Of a DNA stretch of 50,214 bases, positions 40,839-48,968 are shown piece by piece. The notes under the pieces were generated by a model, which had not been told where the DNA came from, did not search any database, and saw only the letters and a list, made by a program, of their open reading frames with translations. Both the position numbers and the translations under genes were made by a program. The DNA is from CAZGLR01 sp964526635 (GTDB taxonomy: Bacteria > Zixibacteria > MSB-5A5 > GN15 > JAAZOE01): contig CAZGLR010000009.1 in NCBI GenBank assembly GCA_964526635.1, positions 1-50,214 of the forward strand, read 5' to 3'. Position 1 is the stretch's first letter; each line of letters begins with the position of its first letter.

Positions 40839-42620
40839 ATGCCTGATCCGACCGAAAAGACAGTAAGAGACGGACAACACCCGGCTGCTCAGGAATGTAA
40901 TGAGGGGCAATCGTCGACCGATCGCATCGAAGTCAACAATGTCCTGGCGGAGATGGAAGAGGCACTCAACGGTATTGTCAGGGATAATCCGCGCATATCA
41001 AATAAAAGTGATGATAATACTGTCCGGCTTGATGATCTCAAAGCAGTTCTGGAGATTTCACTGGCGGTGAATTCATCGCTGGTGCTCGATGAAATCCTGC
41101 GGGTTGTGATGCTTAATGCTGTTAACCTGCTTTCAGCCGAACGCGGATTTATCATGTTGCTCGACCATAGGGGCAAGCTCCAGGCGCGCACAGCGCACAA
41201 GATAAACGCAGACGAAATGATCGGGGAGGCTTTTCAGATTTCCAATTCGATCGCCAACCGGGTGGCGCGGACCGGCAAGTCGGTCTATACCTCCGACGCC
41301 CAGCAGGATGAACGGTATGCCAACCAGAAGTCGATTGTTGAACTGAATCTCCGCTCGATCATGTGCGTTCCGCTTAAAATTAAAAATACGGTCATCGGTG
41401 TCATTTATCTGGATAACTCGTCGCAGGCCAAACTGTTTCTCCGCTCCGACTTATACCTCTTTGAGCTGTTTGCCCAGCAGGCCGCGATGGCGATCCATAA
41501 TGCCCAGTTGTATTCCAAACTGAGCCGCCTGAAAAAATACAACGAAGACATTATCGCCCAGTCGCCGGTCGGCATCATTGTTGTTGATCCCGATTATCAC
41601 CTGGCCACGATCAATGACGCCAGTATCGCGATCCTGCAGGTCAACAAGAGCAATATTCATCTGACCTCGCGCGATGGCGAGCGAACCCGCCTGCTCGATG
41701 TGATTCCATCATCGGAATGGCCCGGCTGGCGGAAGATGATCGACAAGGTTCTTGCAACTGGTGAAATTGTCAATGAAGATCGTTACTTCCTCAAAACCGG
41801 TTTCGAAGAAAAAGTGCTGTCTATAAAAATCTCCTCAACCGAATCTTTGCCGGATAGCAAAAACGGCGCAATTCTGATCCTCGAGGATATCACCGAAAAA
41901 GTGATTCTGGAAAAGTATGTTATTCTCTCGGAAAAACTGGTGGCCAAGGGCGAGATGGCGGCTTCGATCGGGCATGAACTCAACAACTATCTGACGATCA
42001 TCTCCAACAATGCCGAACTGATGCAGATCAACATGGATCGCGATAAATTCGACAAGGCGCGCGAAAACAGCAGCCGGGTGATTGAAAATATCACCAAGAT
42101 GAAACGGTTCACCGATGGCTTAATGGACTTCTCGAAGCTGGAAACCGAGATGGTGTATTATGACCCGAAACTGTTGATTGAAAACCTGCTGTTTTCCATC
42201 AAGCCGCAGAAAAAATTCAATCGGGTCGATGTTTCCTTCACCTGCGATGATGTCCTGCCCGAAGTCAATATGGATGTCGGACAGATTCAACAGGTGCTGC
42301 TGAATCTGCTTAATAATGCTGTTGACGCCCTGGGCGATGCCAAATCGCCTTGTATCAAGATTTCCTGTTGTCATAAGAAGTCGGGTGATATGGTGCATAT
42401 CAGTGTCGCCGACAACGGCTGTGGCATGACCGAAGAAGTCCGGAGCAAGGTGTTCGAGAACAGGTTTACGACGAAGCCGGACGGCCACGGTCTCGGGCTG
42501 GCCAATTCCCTGAAAATAATCGAAAACCACGGTGGCACGATTACCGTCGAATCGACGGCCGGTGAGGGCACGGCGTTCACGGTGCAACTGCCTGTTGATG
42601 GCGGCAAAAAGGGCAGATGA
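40839..42620 (+). CDS. Soluble GAF-PAS sensor histidine kinase
   Basis: The 593-residue protein has no membrane segment. A GAF domain lies at about 65-215 (SAERGFIMLLD, SIMCVPLKIKNTVIGVIYLDNS) and a PAS domain at about 225-345. The phosphoacceptor is His379 in MAASIGHELNNYLTII, and the ATPase has LLNLLNNAVDAL, DNGCGM and GHGLGLAN. The H box with HELNN is typical of NtrB-like kinases. No response regulator is in the window. The start of the kinase-TPR gene overlaps its stop (ATGA), so signals may pass between the two. The promoter upstream resembles those of motility genes. Confidence 0.93.
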   Translation: MPDPTEKTVRDGQHPAAQECNEGQSSTDRIEVNNVLAEMEEALNGIVRDNPRISNKSDDNTVRLDDLKAVLEISLAVNSSLVLDEILRVVMLNAVNLLSAERGFIMLLDHRGKLQARTAHKINADEMIGEAFQISNSIANRVARTGKSVYTSDAQQDERYANQKSIVELNLRSIMCVPLKIKNTVIGVIYLDNSSQAKLFLRSDLYLFELFAQQAAMAIHNAQLYSKLSRLKKYNEDIIAQSPVGIIVVDPDYHLATINDASIAILQVNKSNIHLTSRDGERTRLLDVIPSSEWPGWRKMIDKVLATGEIVNEDRYFLKTGFEEKVLSIKISSTESLPDSKNGAILILEDITEKVILEKYVILSEKLVAKGEMAASIGHELNNYLTIISNNAELMQINMDRDKFDKARENSSRVIENITKMKRFTDGLMDFSKLETEMVYYDPKLLIENLLFSIKPQKKFNRVDVSFTCDDVLPEVNMDVGQIQQVLLNLLNNAVDALGDAKSPCIKISCCHKKSGDMVHISVADNGCGMTEEVRSKVFENRFTTKPDGHGLGLANSLKIIENHGGTITVESTAGEGTAFTVQLPVDGGKKGR

Positions 42621-45600
42621 TACATACCAGAGATTGCGAATTTACCGAGCAGTACGAAATCCTCTCGGAACTGGGCCGGGGCGGCACCGCCGATGTTTAC
42701 CAGGTGCGTCGCCGGGACCGTTCCTGTCGCAGCCATCTGGTTATCAAGCTCTTTTTCGATTCCATACCGGATGCGGTAATCGACCGCGAATGGGAAATCG
42801 GTCATAATCTTTTCTATCCCGGGTTGGTACATAGCTACCGTCAGGGGCGGCTTGAAAACGACCGCCGGTATCTGGAGATGGACTTCTGTCCGACCCAAAC
42901 GCTGGAAAGCCTGGTCGGGCAGGCGGATGAACCGTATGTCCTTTCATTGTTGTCATCGGTCGCCGGCGCGCTGCATGTGCTGCACAGCTACGGTTTCGCT
43001 CACAATGATATCAAACCAGGGAATATTTTCATGCCCGGTGACAACACGGTACACCCGAATGGCCGGATTCCCACGGGCGCTGCTGTTGCCGACTTCTCCC
43101 TGGCCCGGCCGCTGTATATCGAACAGCATGGTGCGCCGGCCGGCACTGTCGGGTATATGCCGCCCGAAATGATCGCGGGGAAACCCTTGCGTCCGGCATC
43201 CGATCTGTTCTCGCTGGGTGTAACGGCTTTTTATCTACTCACCGGTAAGATGCCGTTTGGTGATGAGAGCGATGATCCCCTGGAAGTCAGCCGCCGCATC
43301 ACTGAAGGCAATCGCCCTGATCCCGGTGATTATGCGCAACGGGTATCGCCGGAAACCGCCGCCCTGATTGGTGAATTGCTGGCGGTGAATCCGAAGCGCC
43401 GTCCACAAAGCGCAGCCCGTCTGCAGGAAATGCTCTCCCGGGTCGGCGCGGCTTATCCCTATCGCCGCTCGGTTCGTCCGCGCCATGTCCTGGCGCCATC
43501 GCAGCAGCATACCGAAGACGATCTTTTGGATCGTTTTGGCGCGGGGAGTTTTTCTCCGGATCAACTTTTATACCTGCAGCGGACCACCGGCCTGGCCGAT
43601 GGACCGTTGAAACTGGTCCTCGAGCACAATTTCAATCGCGGCTCCTTTGCCCGTCTCGATGGCCACTGGGGATGGCAACGGCCGGATGCCGATGCTATTA
43701 TATTGCCACAGAATTTACAGCATTTTGCCCTCCGGCCGCTGCGCGGCTGCGGGCAATCGACTTTGACACTGGCTATGGCGCTGGCGATCCTGGGCAGTGA
43801 TGTCAAGCAGGAACGGGTCGCCCGTATCGTCTGCCGCGAACCGGATCGCGCGCTGGAGGCATGGTCCCATATCGCCGCGGTGTGTCGGCCGTCGTTGTTG
43901 TTTGCGCTGGCATCGTGCCTGAGTAATTCCAGCCGGCGTATCCTGGCTTCCCGCATGATTCCGGCGTTCTGCGATGATTTCTCGGATCGCATCGATCTGG
44001 GACGGTTGCAACGGATGGTCGGCGCGTATTTACAGGCGGCTGAATCATTGCGTCAGGCTGCGCTCAAAACCGAGAAACTGGCCGGGGCTGTGCGACTGCT
44101 GGATGAGGCGCTGGCCTGTGCGGTTGAATCGGGTGATACGCACGTACAATCGGAGATTACTCTGCAAAGGGCGCTGATGCTCAAAGAGGGCGGCGATATC
44201 CATCAGGCGCGCATGACCTATCTCGAGTTGATCGCTCGCCTGCAGGATGGCAGCGATACGGCCACATTGATCCGGGCATATAAGGCCCTGGGGGACGTAT
44301 ACAAGGAATTGTCTGATTATAATGCCGGGGTCGAAACCCTGGAGAAAGCATTGCAGTTGTGCCGTGAGACCGGCGATAATCTCGGATTGTCGCATGTGCA
44401 TAATAATCTCGGCAACATGTACTGGATAGCCGGCAAAATCGAGCCGGCACTCAAGGAATACCACGCCGCCCTGGTGATTCAGGAAGAAATCGGTTCGCAG
44501 AAAGATATCGCGTCATCGCTGAACAATATCGGGACTATTCATGTCATCAGAGGGGCTTATGATACCGCCGAAAACTTTTACCTTCGATCACTGGAGATAA
44601 AAGAACAGCTCGATGATGCCGGCGAGATCGCCCGCACCTGGAACAATCTCGGCGTGAACCGTTTTTTCCGAGGCGATGCCACCGGTGCCCAAAAAGCCTA
44701 TCTCAAGGCCTACGATATTAACCGTCGCATCGGCGCCCGGGTCGAACTGATGATGAACATCGAAAACCTGGCTGAAGCGATGATTCAGACCGGGCAACTC
44801 GATGCCGCCGTCAATTATGTGAAAGAAGGCATTCAGACCGCCGAAGAACTCGATGATATTACCTATCGTTCGGTCTTTGGCCGTGTCACCGGACAGATAC
44901 TGCGCCGGCTCGGGTATTATCGCGACAGTGAAAAGAACCTCCAGCAGGCGCTGGAACTGGCCGCAGGTACCGATAATCAGAACCTGAATCTGGCCTGTCA
45001 GATGAACCTGGCTTATCTGCATATGGCAGTGCGGGAGATGGAGCGGGCTGAGATATGTTTATCCAGCGCCCGTCGTTCCGCCGATATGCTGGGCGACCAA
45101 AATGCCCTGTTTCACCTGTCGCTGCTGGAATTTATGGTCACGGGTAATCCGGAGAGCTTCAACAACGCCGCGCGGCATTTAAAAAGCCTGAATACACCGC
45201 GCGAGCAGGCCATGCTGCACCTGGTTCGGCTGGAGGCATCGGATGATCTCGATGAAGCCCCGGCACGACAACATCTTGATGGGGCGGCCTTGTTTTTCGA
45301 CAGCCCGGAATGCCGCGATATTGATTGCAGTCGTTACCATCAGGCCGCCGGCCGTTTCTATCTCCGCAGCAATGATAAGCTGAAGGCAGCCGAGCATATG
45401 GAGCGGGCGCTGGATGTGGCCCGCTTGAGCGGATTACTGCCGGAGCAATGGAAAGCCGGGTGTTTGCTGTCGGAGATTACCTTTGCGGCCAATGATTTCG
45501 AGCAATCATTCGGCTATGCCCAGGCAACACTTGACGTGTTGAAGAAAATTGCGGCGCGTGTTGGCGACGGCGAGCGCCAGGGGCGCTTGTACAACGATCG

Positions 45601-45688
45601 CCGTATTATCGAACTGCTCGGCCGCGTGAAATCGCTCCAGCAGGTTTTGGGTAAGACAAAAGGGGTTGCCGGCGGCAACCCCTTGTGA
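42617..45688 (+). CDS. Ser/Thr protein kinase with C-terminal TPR array
   Basis: The 1023-residue protein starts with an eukaryotic-like kinase domain (about 13-285). It has a G-rich loop GRGGTADVY, Lys44 in VIKLF, HNDIKPGN (H129, D131, K133, N136) and ADFSLARP (D159). The usual HRD is HND and DFG is DFS, while PPE replaces APE. Catalytic Asp and Lys are kept, so it may be active. A helical region (300-460) is followed by TPR repeats (about 465-770: NNLGNMYWIAGKIEPALKEYHAAL and three or more like it) and further helical repeats. It has no membrane helix. The end of the gene overlaps a terminator for the opposite strand. Confidence 0.92.
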   Translation: MIHTRDCEFTEQYEILSELGRGGTADVYQVRRRDRSCRSHLVIKLFFDSIPDAVIDREWEIGHNLFYPGLVHSYRQGRLENDRRYLEMDFCPTQTLESLVGQADEPYVLSLLSSVAGALHVLHSYGFAHNDIKPGNIFMPGDNTVHPNGRIPTGAAVADFSLARPLYIEQHGAPAGTVGYMPPEMIAGKPLRPASDLFSLGVTAFYLLTGKMPFGDESDDPLEVSRRITEGNRPDPGDYAQRVSPETAALIGELLAVNPKRRPQSAARLQEMLSRVGAAYPYRRSVRPRHVLAPSQQHTEDDLLDRFGAGSFSPDQLLYLQRTTGLADGPLKLVLEHNFNRGSFARLDGHWGWQRPDADAIILPQNLQHFALRPLRGCGQSTLTLAMALAILGSDVKQERVARIVCREPDRALEAWSHIAAVCRPSLLFALASCLSNSSRRILASRMIPAFCDDFSDRIDLGRLQRMVGAYLQAAESLRQAALKTEKLAGAVRLLDEALACAVESGDTHVQSEITLQRALMLKEGGDIHQARMTYLELIARLQDGSDTATLIRAYKALGDVYKELSDYNAGVETLEKALQLCRETGDNLGLSHVHNNLGNMYWIAGKIEPALKEYHAALVIQEEIGSQKDIASSLNNIGTIHVIRGAYDTAENFYLRSLEIKEQLDDAGEIARTWNNLGVNRFFRGDATGAQKAYLKAYDINRRIGARVELMMNIENLAEAMIQTGQLDAAVNYVKEGIQTAEELDDITYRSVFGRVTGQILRRLGYYRDSEKNLQQALELAAGTDNQNLNLACQMNLAYLHMAVREMERAEICLSSARRSADMLGDQNALFHLSLLEFMVTGNPESFNNAARHLKSLNTPREQAMLHLVRLEASDDLDEAPARQHLDGAALFFDSPECRDIDCSRYHQAAGRFYLRSNDKLKAAEHMERALDVARLSGLLPEQWKAGCLLSEITFAANDFEQSFGYAQATLDVLKKIAARVGDGERQGRLYNDRRIIELLGRVKSLQQVLGKTKGVAGGNPL
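45658..45684 (-). terminator. Intrinsic terminator of peptide gene 1, inside the kinase gene end
   Basis: AAGGGGTTGCC (45660-45670) and GGCAACCCCTT (45674-45684) form 11 perfect pairs with a three-base loop. Read on the minus strand TTTTGTCTT follows. The hairpin is also the coding sequence for the last residues of the TPR kinase (GVAGGNPL). It lies 46 bases past the stop of peptide gene 1. Confidence 0.85.
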
Positions 45689-45730
45689 TGATGAAGTCCT
45701 GAATGCGAACAGTCGGCCCCAGACGGAGAA

Positions 45731-45835
45731 TCAGCCTCCGCCGAAGCCGCCCCACAGGTTCTGACCGCCCTGGCTCAAACCAATGGGAGCAACCTTCTCT
45801 TCCAGTTCTTCGATCAGGAGATCGTAATCCCTCAT
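45731..45835 (-). CDS. Gly-rich precursor-like peptide 1 (34 residues)
   Basis: This is a short gene with an excellent ribosome site (GAGGAGGTGA at 45841-45850, five bases before ATG). The product begins MRDYDLLIEELEEKV, continues with APIGLSQGG and ends in QNLWGGFGGG. The first half is acidic and helical, as in RiPP leaders. The second half has a Gly-Gly and a Trp/Phe/Gly tail. Residues 6-30 are identical to residues 5-29 of peptide 2, 375 bases away, although 14 of 25 codons differ silently. That is strong evidence that it is translated and conserved. It has its own promoter 220 bases upstream and its own terminator. The neighbouring 773-residue protein with PqqD-like, M50 and HlyD parts is the likely processing and export factor. 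A signalling peptide or bacteriocin role is inference. Confidence 0.82.
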   Translation of the reverse strand: MRDYDLLIEELEEKVAPIGLSQGGQNLWGGFGGG

Positions 45836-45916
45836 GTGCTTCACCTCCTCAATCTCATCAGGGGTTACTGAACACATTATGGTGTCAGTATGGTCACGTG
45901 GGGTGACGCATCACAC

Positions 45917-45957
45917 AAAAAAGGATGCTCGCCTGCCTGAGGGGCAGGCGCCCTGCC
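45917..45957 (-). promoter_or_regulatory. Attenuator-like alternative hairpins in the peptide 1 leader
   Basis: Read on the minus strand, three segments can pair in two ways. GGCAGG pairs with CCTGCC around a 3-base loop (45943-45957). Alternatively CGCCTGCC pairs with GGCAGGCG around a 5-base loop (45930-45950), which shares the middle segment. Six T residues follow eight bases after the second stem (45917-45922). The element lies between the promoter and the peptide 1 start, so it could limit transcription into the gene. The gap before the T tract makes it an imperfect terminator. Confidence 0.4.
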
Positions 45958-46055
45958 TTCATGCCGGATGTTACGATATACGCAGTGTGTTGTTGCCGTC
46001 TCCATATCGGTCAATCCCGATACGCCACATCCATGTGATTTCTTTATATACGAGT

Positions 46056-46083
46056 AGTATAGCCAAAAAGTTTAATTTGTCAA
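46056..46083 (-). promoter_or_regulatory. Consensus promoter of peptide gene 1
   Basis: Minus strand: TTGACA (46078-46083), 16 bases, TATACT (46056-46061). The first box is perfect and the second differs in one base from TATAAT. The leader to the peptide 1 ATG would be about 210 bases long. Confidence 0.8.
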
Positions 46084-46119
46084 GCAAGACACCAAACTAT
46101 GTTGTATGACAGAATGGGC

Positions 46120-46152
46120 AAAAAAAGACGGATTACAGGCGTGTAACCCGTC
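46120..46152 (-). terminator. Intrinsic terminator of peptide gene 2
   Basis: GACGG(A/G)TTACA and TGTAA(C/T)CCGTC form an 11-pair stem with one wobble and a GGCG-type loop. Seven T residues follow on the minus strand. It lies 57 bases beyond the peptide 2 stop and before the promoter of peptide gene 1, so the two peptide genes are separate transcription units. Confidence 0.9.
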
Positions 46153-46208
46153 ATCGTCTCTATATCAGAGTAGTTTTTCGTTCTAAAATCGCAGTACCTG
46201 GCGAGGGA

Positions 46209-46310
46209 TCATCCCCAGCCGCCGCCACCCCAAAGATTCTGGCCACCCTGGCTCAGACCGATCGGAGCGACTTTTTCTTCCAGTTCTTCAATAAGAAGTT
46301 CATATTGCAT
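46209..46310 (-). CDS. Gly-rich precursor-like peptide 2 (33 residues)
   Basis: A paralogue of peptide 1. It starts MQYELLIEELEEK, continues with VAPIGLSQGG and ends in QNLWGGGGWG. It differs from peptide 1 only in the first few residues and in the tail, where Phe31 of peptide 1 is Gly30 here and a Trp appears at position 32. An AAGGTGG ribosome site precedes the ATG. It lies 151 bases downstream of the M50/HlyD fusion gene, same strand, but with its own promoter. The acidic amphipathic N-terminal half followed by a Gly/aromatic tail is the usual form of a leader plus core. There is no Cys, Ser/Thr-rich or heterocycle-prone core, so the type of modification, if any, is open. Confidence 0.82.
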   Translation of the reverse strand: MQYELLIEELEEKVAPIGLSQGGQNLWGGGGWG

Positions 46311-46377
46311 GAGTTCCACCTTGTCAAAATCGCCGTAGCGATTGTTATTGATCATGCGAGTTGCTTAAAGACAGATT

Positions 46378-46406
46378 AATATACACCTCAAGCTATCTTT
46401 TGTCAA
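46378..46406 (-). promoter_or_regulatory. Consensus promoter of peptide gene 2
   Basis: Minus strand: TTGACA (46401-46406), 17 bases, TATATT (46378-46383). It has a perfect -35, a one-mismatch -10 and ideal spacing. The leader is about 60 bases. It lies between the M50/HlyD gene stop and peptide gene 2, so the peptide can be expressed far above the protease. Confidence 0.85.
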
Positions 46407-46461
46407 GTGCCAAACATGGCTCGCGTGCGAAAAATGGAATGCGAAAAGACCGGAGGTTTTT

Positions 46462-48783
46462 TTACCACCAGGACCAGAATTCGACCCGGATAAACGCCAT
46501 AACTCGTTCCAGTATAATCTGAAACAAAGAGGCCTTCCCGCAGGAAATCTTGGCGTAACCGCTCATGCCGTCGCGCAGAAGCTGCCGCTCGTTGTCCATT
46601 AAGGCCAAAACCTGGAAACGGGCACGGCTGTCGGGACTATTTTTAAGATCAGCCGAGCGGGAAATATAAATGACTTCGCCATCGAAAATTTCGTCGGGAA
46701 AGCTTCGCACGCGGGTTTTAACCGGCGCGCCGGTCTCGATAAAATCGAGATAGGAATCGAGGACGGGTACGCTGGCTTCGGCCGGGATCATATCGGCAAT
46801 CTTAAATAATAAATTATTCCGATACAGGGCCACAACCTCGCCCTCGATCGGACAGGTGATAACCTGAGCCGATTCCTGCGAGATCAGGTAGGCGATATTA
46901 GCTTCCTGGGTGATGATCTGCGACTCGAGAATGGTAATTTCTTCCGGTTTGGGTGGGGAAGTAATCAGGTCAAGCCGCGCCCGGGCCTCGCGAAGCCGCG
47001 ATTCGGCCAGTTCCAGATTGAGCTCCGTGTTCTCAAATTCCTGCCGTGAAATCAGATTTTTTTCCAAAAGCGATTCATTGCGCTCGGCGTCTTTTCGCAG
47101 TTTTTGCAGATTGGTCTGGGCGGCGCCGATTTCGGCCTCTACCTCATCGACCTGGCTTTGCTTGGGCGGGGCTTTTTTGAGAGCCAGTTCGCCACGGAGC
47201 CGTTCGAGTTCAGCCCGGGCGGCATTGAGACTGGCGGTCACCTGATTGGATGCAATCAGGGCGAGGGTATCGTTGCGTCGGACCAGTTCGCCCTCTTTTT
47301 TCAAGGGCGTCAATTCCAGGACTGTCAAATCCCCGCTGGCCAGGTGAATATGCTCGGTCTTGTAGTTCTGGATACGGCCGCCCTCGCGCAGATTCAATTC
47401 CAGCAGGCCGGGGCCGGAAAGCAGGGTGATAGTAAATTCGGCCGAGGGTTGAATCGAGATATCACCGCCGGCGCGGCGCGGGAACGGTATGAGAAAAAGG
47501 ACAACAATCACAAGGATGATTATTATCCCGCCGATTATCAGGTTTCGGGGTTTGGTCCACACCGCTTTCATAACATCAGGTCCGGTAATAAATTGCACCG
47601 CGCGCTGCACGGGATTTTTGAAAATAACCACCACCAGCAGCAAAAACAAGATAAAACCAAAACCACCGAGATTGTCGACCAGGAAACGGTAAACGATAAA
47701 TGCAATAAGACCGATCAGAAGGACGCTGTAGAGGCCGGCGAAGAGAACATAATATCGAAAAATACGACGCTCGCGGGCAGTCGAGGGCGCCCTCTCATAT
47801 GGTGCGCCCAGCATCTTCTTAATACCGTTTTTGAGATACAGGAATGATTTACTTCGCAGGTTCGGGATATTGACCCATTCGGAAAGAAAGTAGTAGCCAT
47901 CGAGCTTGATTAAGGGATTGAAATTAAAGAGCAGCGAGATGAAGCAGACATTGGCGGTCAGCCAGAAAAATTGATTGGGGTCGGTCCCGACGACGGTAAC
48001 GCGCCATCCGAATACAGCGACTGCAAAAAGCACCATCTGCGCAAAAATCCCGGCCCAGATCACCGCCAGCCGCTGCGATTTTCTGGTAAAGAGCCATGAG
48101 TCGGAAAGATTGGAATAAAAACATATCTGGAAATAGAGAAGCAAAAACCCCATCTCGCGTACCTGGCCGCCATGGTAACGGCAGGTCAGGGCGTGGGCGA
48201 ATTCGTGAAGAATAATTATCACACCCAGCGACAGGGTGATGACGAGGAGCGATCCGACATTGAATAACTGCCCGGGTGAAAATTTGAAGCCATCGAAATT
48301 GCCGGCATAGGTAAACAATCCGGCGATTATCACAATGCTCATGGCCAGTAGCGACAATGGCGAATACAGAAATCGCAAGGGCGGCAGGAGTTTATTCAGC
48401 AGTGGTTCGGGATCGAATGCCTTGAGTTTGAAAAACAGCAGACGTGATAACAGCGATTTCTTTTGCCCGAAGAATCTGGCCGAACTCACTTCATATTCGG
48501 CCCGGGTGCCCTCAAAGAAATACAACGAATCGATTTTCTCGGCGAATTTCTCGACCGCCGAAGGCGATACACTAAGCTCGAATTTCTCTTTGAAGATTCG
48601 GGCAATGTCGTCGAAATTATGCTGGCCATTGAATTGCCGAACCAGGAAATACTCCGGTTCACGCAGACGAAAATAGCGCTGAGTGACCGGGTCTTTGATG
48701 ACATAGTATGGGGCGCCATCGACGTCCTGTTTGACCACAACCAGATCATCGCGCAATTGGGGCGGTTGTTCCCACCGAGACAT
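46462..48783 (-). CDS. PqqD-like / M50 metalloprotease / HlyD-type adaptor fusion
   Basis: The 773-residue protein has three parts. Residues 1-95 form a PqqD-like winged-helix segment (YYVIKDPVTQRYFRLREPEYFLVR...DDIARIFKEKF), the fold that binds RiPP leaders. Residues about 140-435 are a polytopic membrane domain with the site-2-protease motifs H193-E194-F-A-H197 and N289-P290...D295-G296. Residues about 440-760 resemble a HlyD/MFP periplasmic adaptor with a long coiled-coil hairpin (about 510-640) flanked by lipoyl-like halves (ITCPIEGEVVALYRN). The C-terminus ends in WSWW. Similar fused or YydH-like peptide zinc metalloproteases occur in peptide export loci. No ABC transporter, radical SAM, YcaO or lanthionine gene is in the window. 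Two peptide genes lie directly downstream. Confidence 0.88.
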   Translation of the reverse strand: MSRWEQPPQLRDDLVVVKQDVDGAPYYVIKDPVTQRYFRLREPEYFLVRQFNGQHNFDDIARIFKEKFELSVSPSAVEKFAEKIDSLYFFEGTRAEYEVSSARFFGQKKSLLSRLLFFKLKAFDPEPLLNKLLPPLRFLYSPLSLLAMSIVIIAGLFTYAGNFDGFKFSPGQLFNVGSLLVITLSLGVIIILHEFAHALTCRYHGGQVREMGFLLLYFQICFYSNLSDSWLFTRKSQRLAVIWAGIFAQMVLFAVAVFGWRVTVVGTDPNQFFWLTANVCFISLLFNFNPLIKLDGYYFLSEWVNIPNLRSKSFLYLKNGIKKMLGAPYERAPSTARERRIFRYYVLFAGLYSVLLIGLIAFIVYRFLVDNLGGFGFILFLLLVVVIFKNPVQRAVQFITGPDVMKAVWTKPRNLIIGGIIIILVIVVLFLIPFPRRAGGDISIQPSAEFTITLLSGPGLLELNLREGGRIQNYKTEHIHLASGDLTVLELTPLKKEGELVRRNDTLALIASNQVTASLNAARAELERLRGELALKKAPPKQSQVDEVEAEIGAAQTNLQKLRKDAERNESLLEKNLISRQEFENTELNLELAESRLREARARLDLITSPPKPEEITILESQIITQEANIAYLISQESAQVITCPIEGEVVALYRNNLLFKIADMIPAEASVPVLDSYLDFIETGAPVKTRVRSFPDEIFDGEVIYISRSADLKNSPDSRARFQVLALMDNERQLLRDGMSGYAKISCGKASLFQIILERVMAFIRVEFWSWW

Positions 48784-48968
48784 GGCGCTAATCTACTGCG
48801 AGAAAACAGTTTTGGAAATAGAAATATGACTCGCCGTGCGACCCTCGCGTTACGACGCCTTGATCATCACAATAAAATGATGTATCTTTAGCTGAACCAG
48901 ACGACACACGCCGGACTACCATGTCCACGAAGGTCGTATTAATTAAAGACGAGCAGGAGAGTGAGACA

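Noticed and set aside
45703..46109. Plus-strand frames across the peptide genes
   Set aside because: They lie antisense to the two peptides, which have ribosome sites, promoters and silent-only divergence. The plus frames have none of these.
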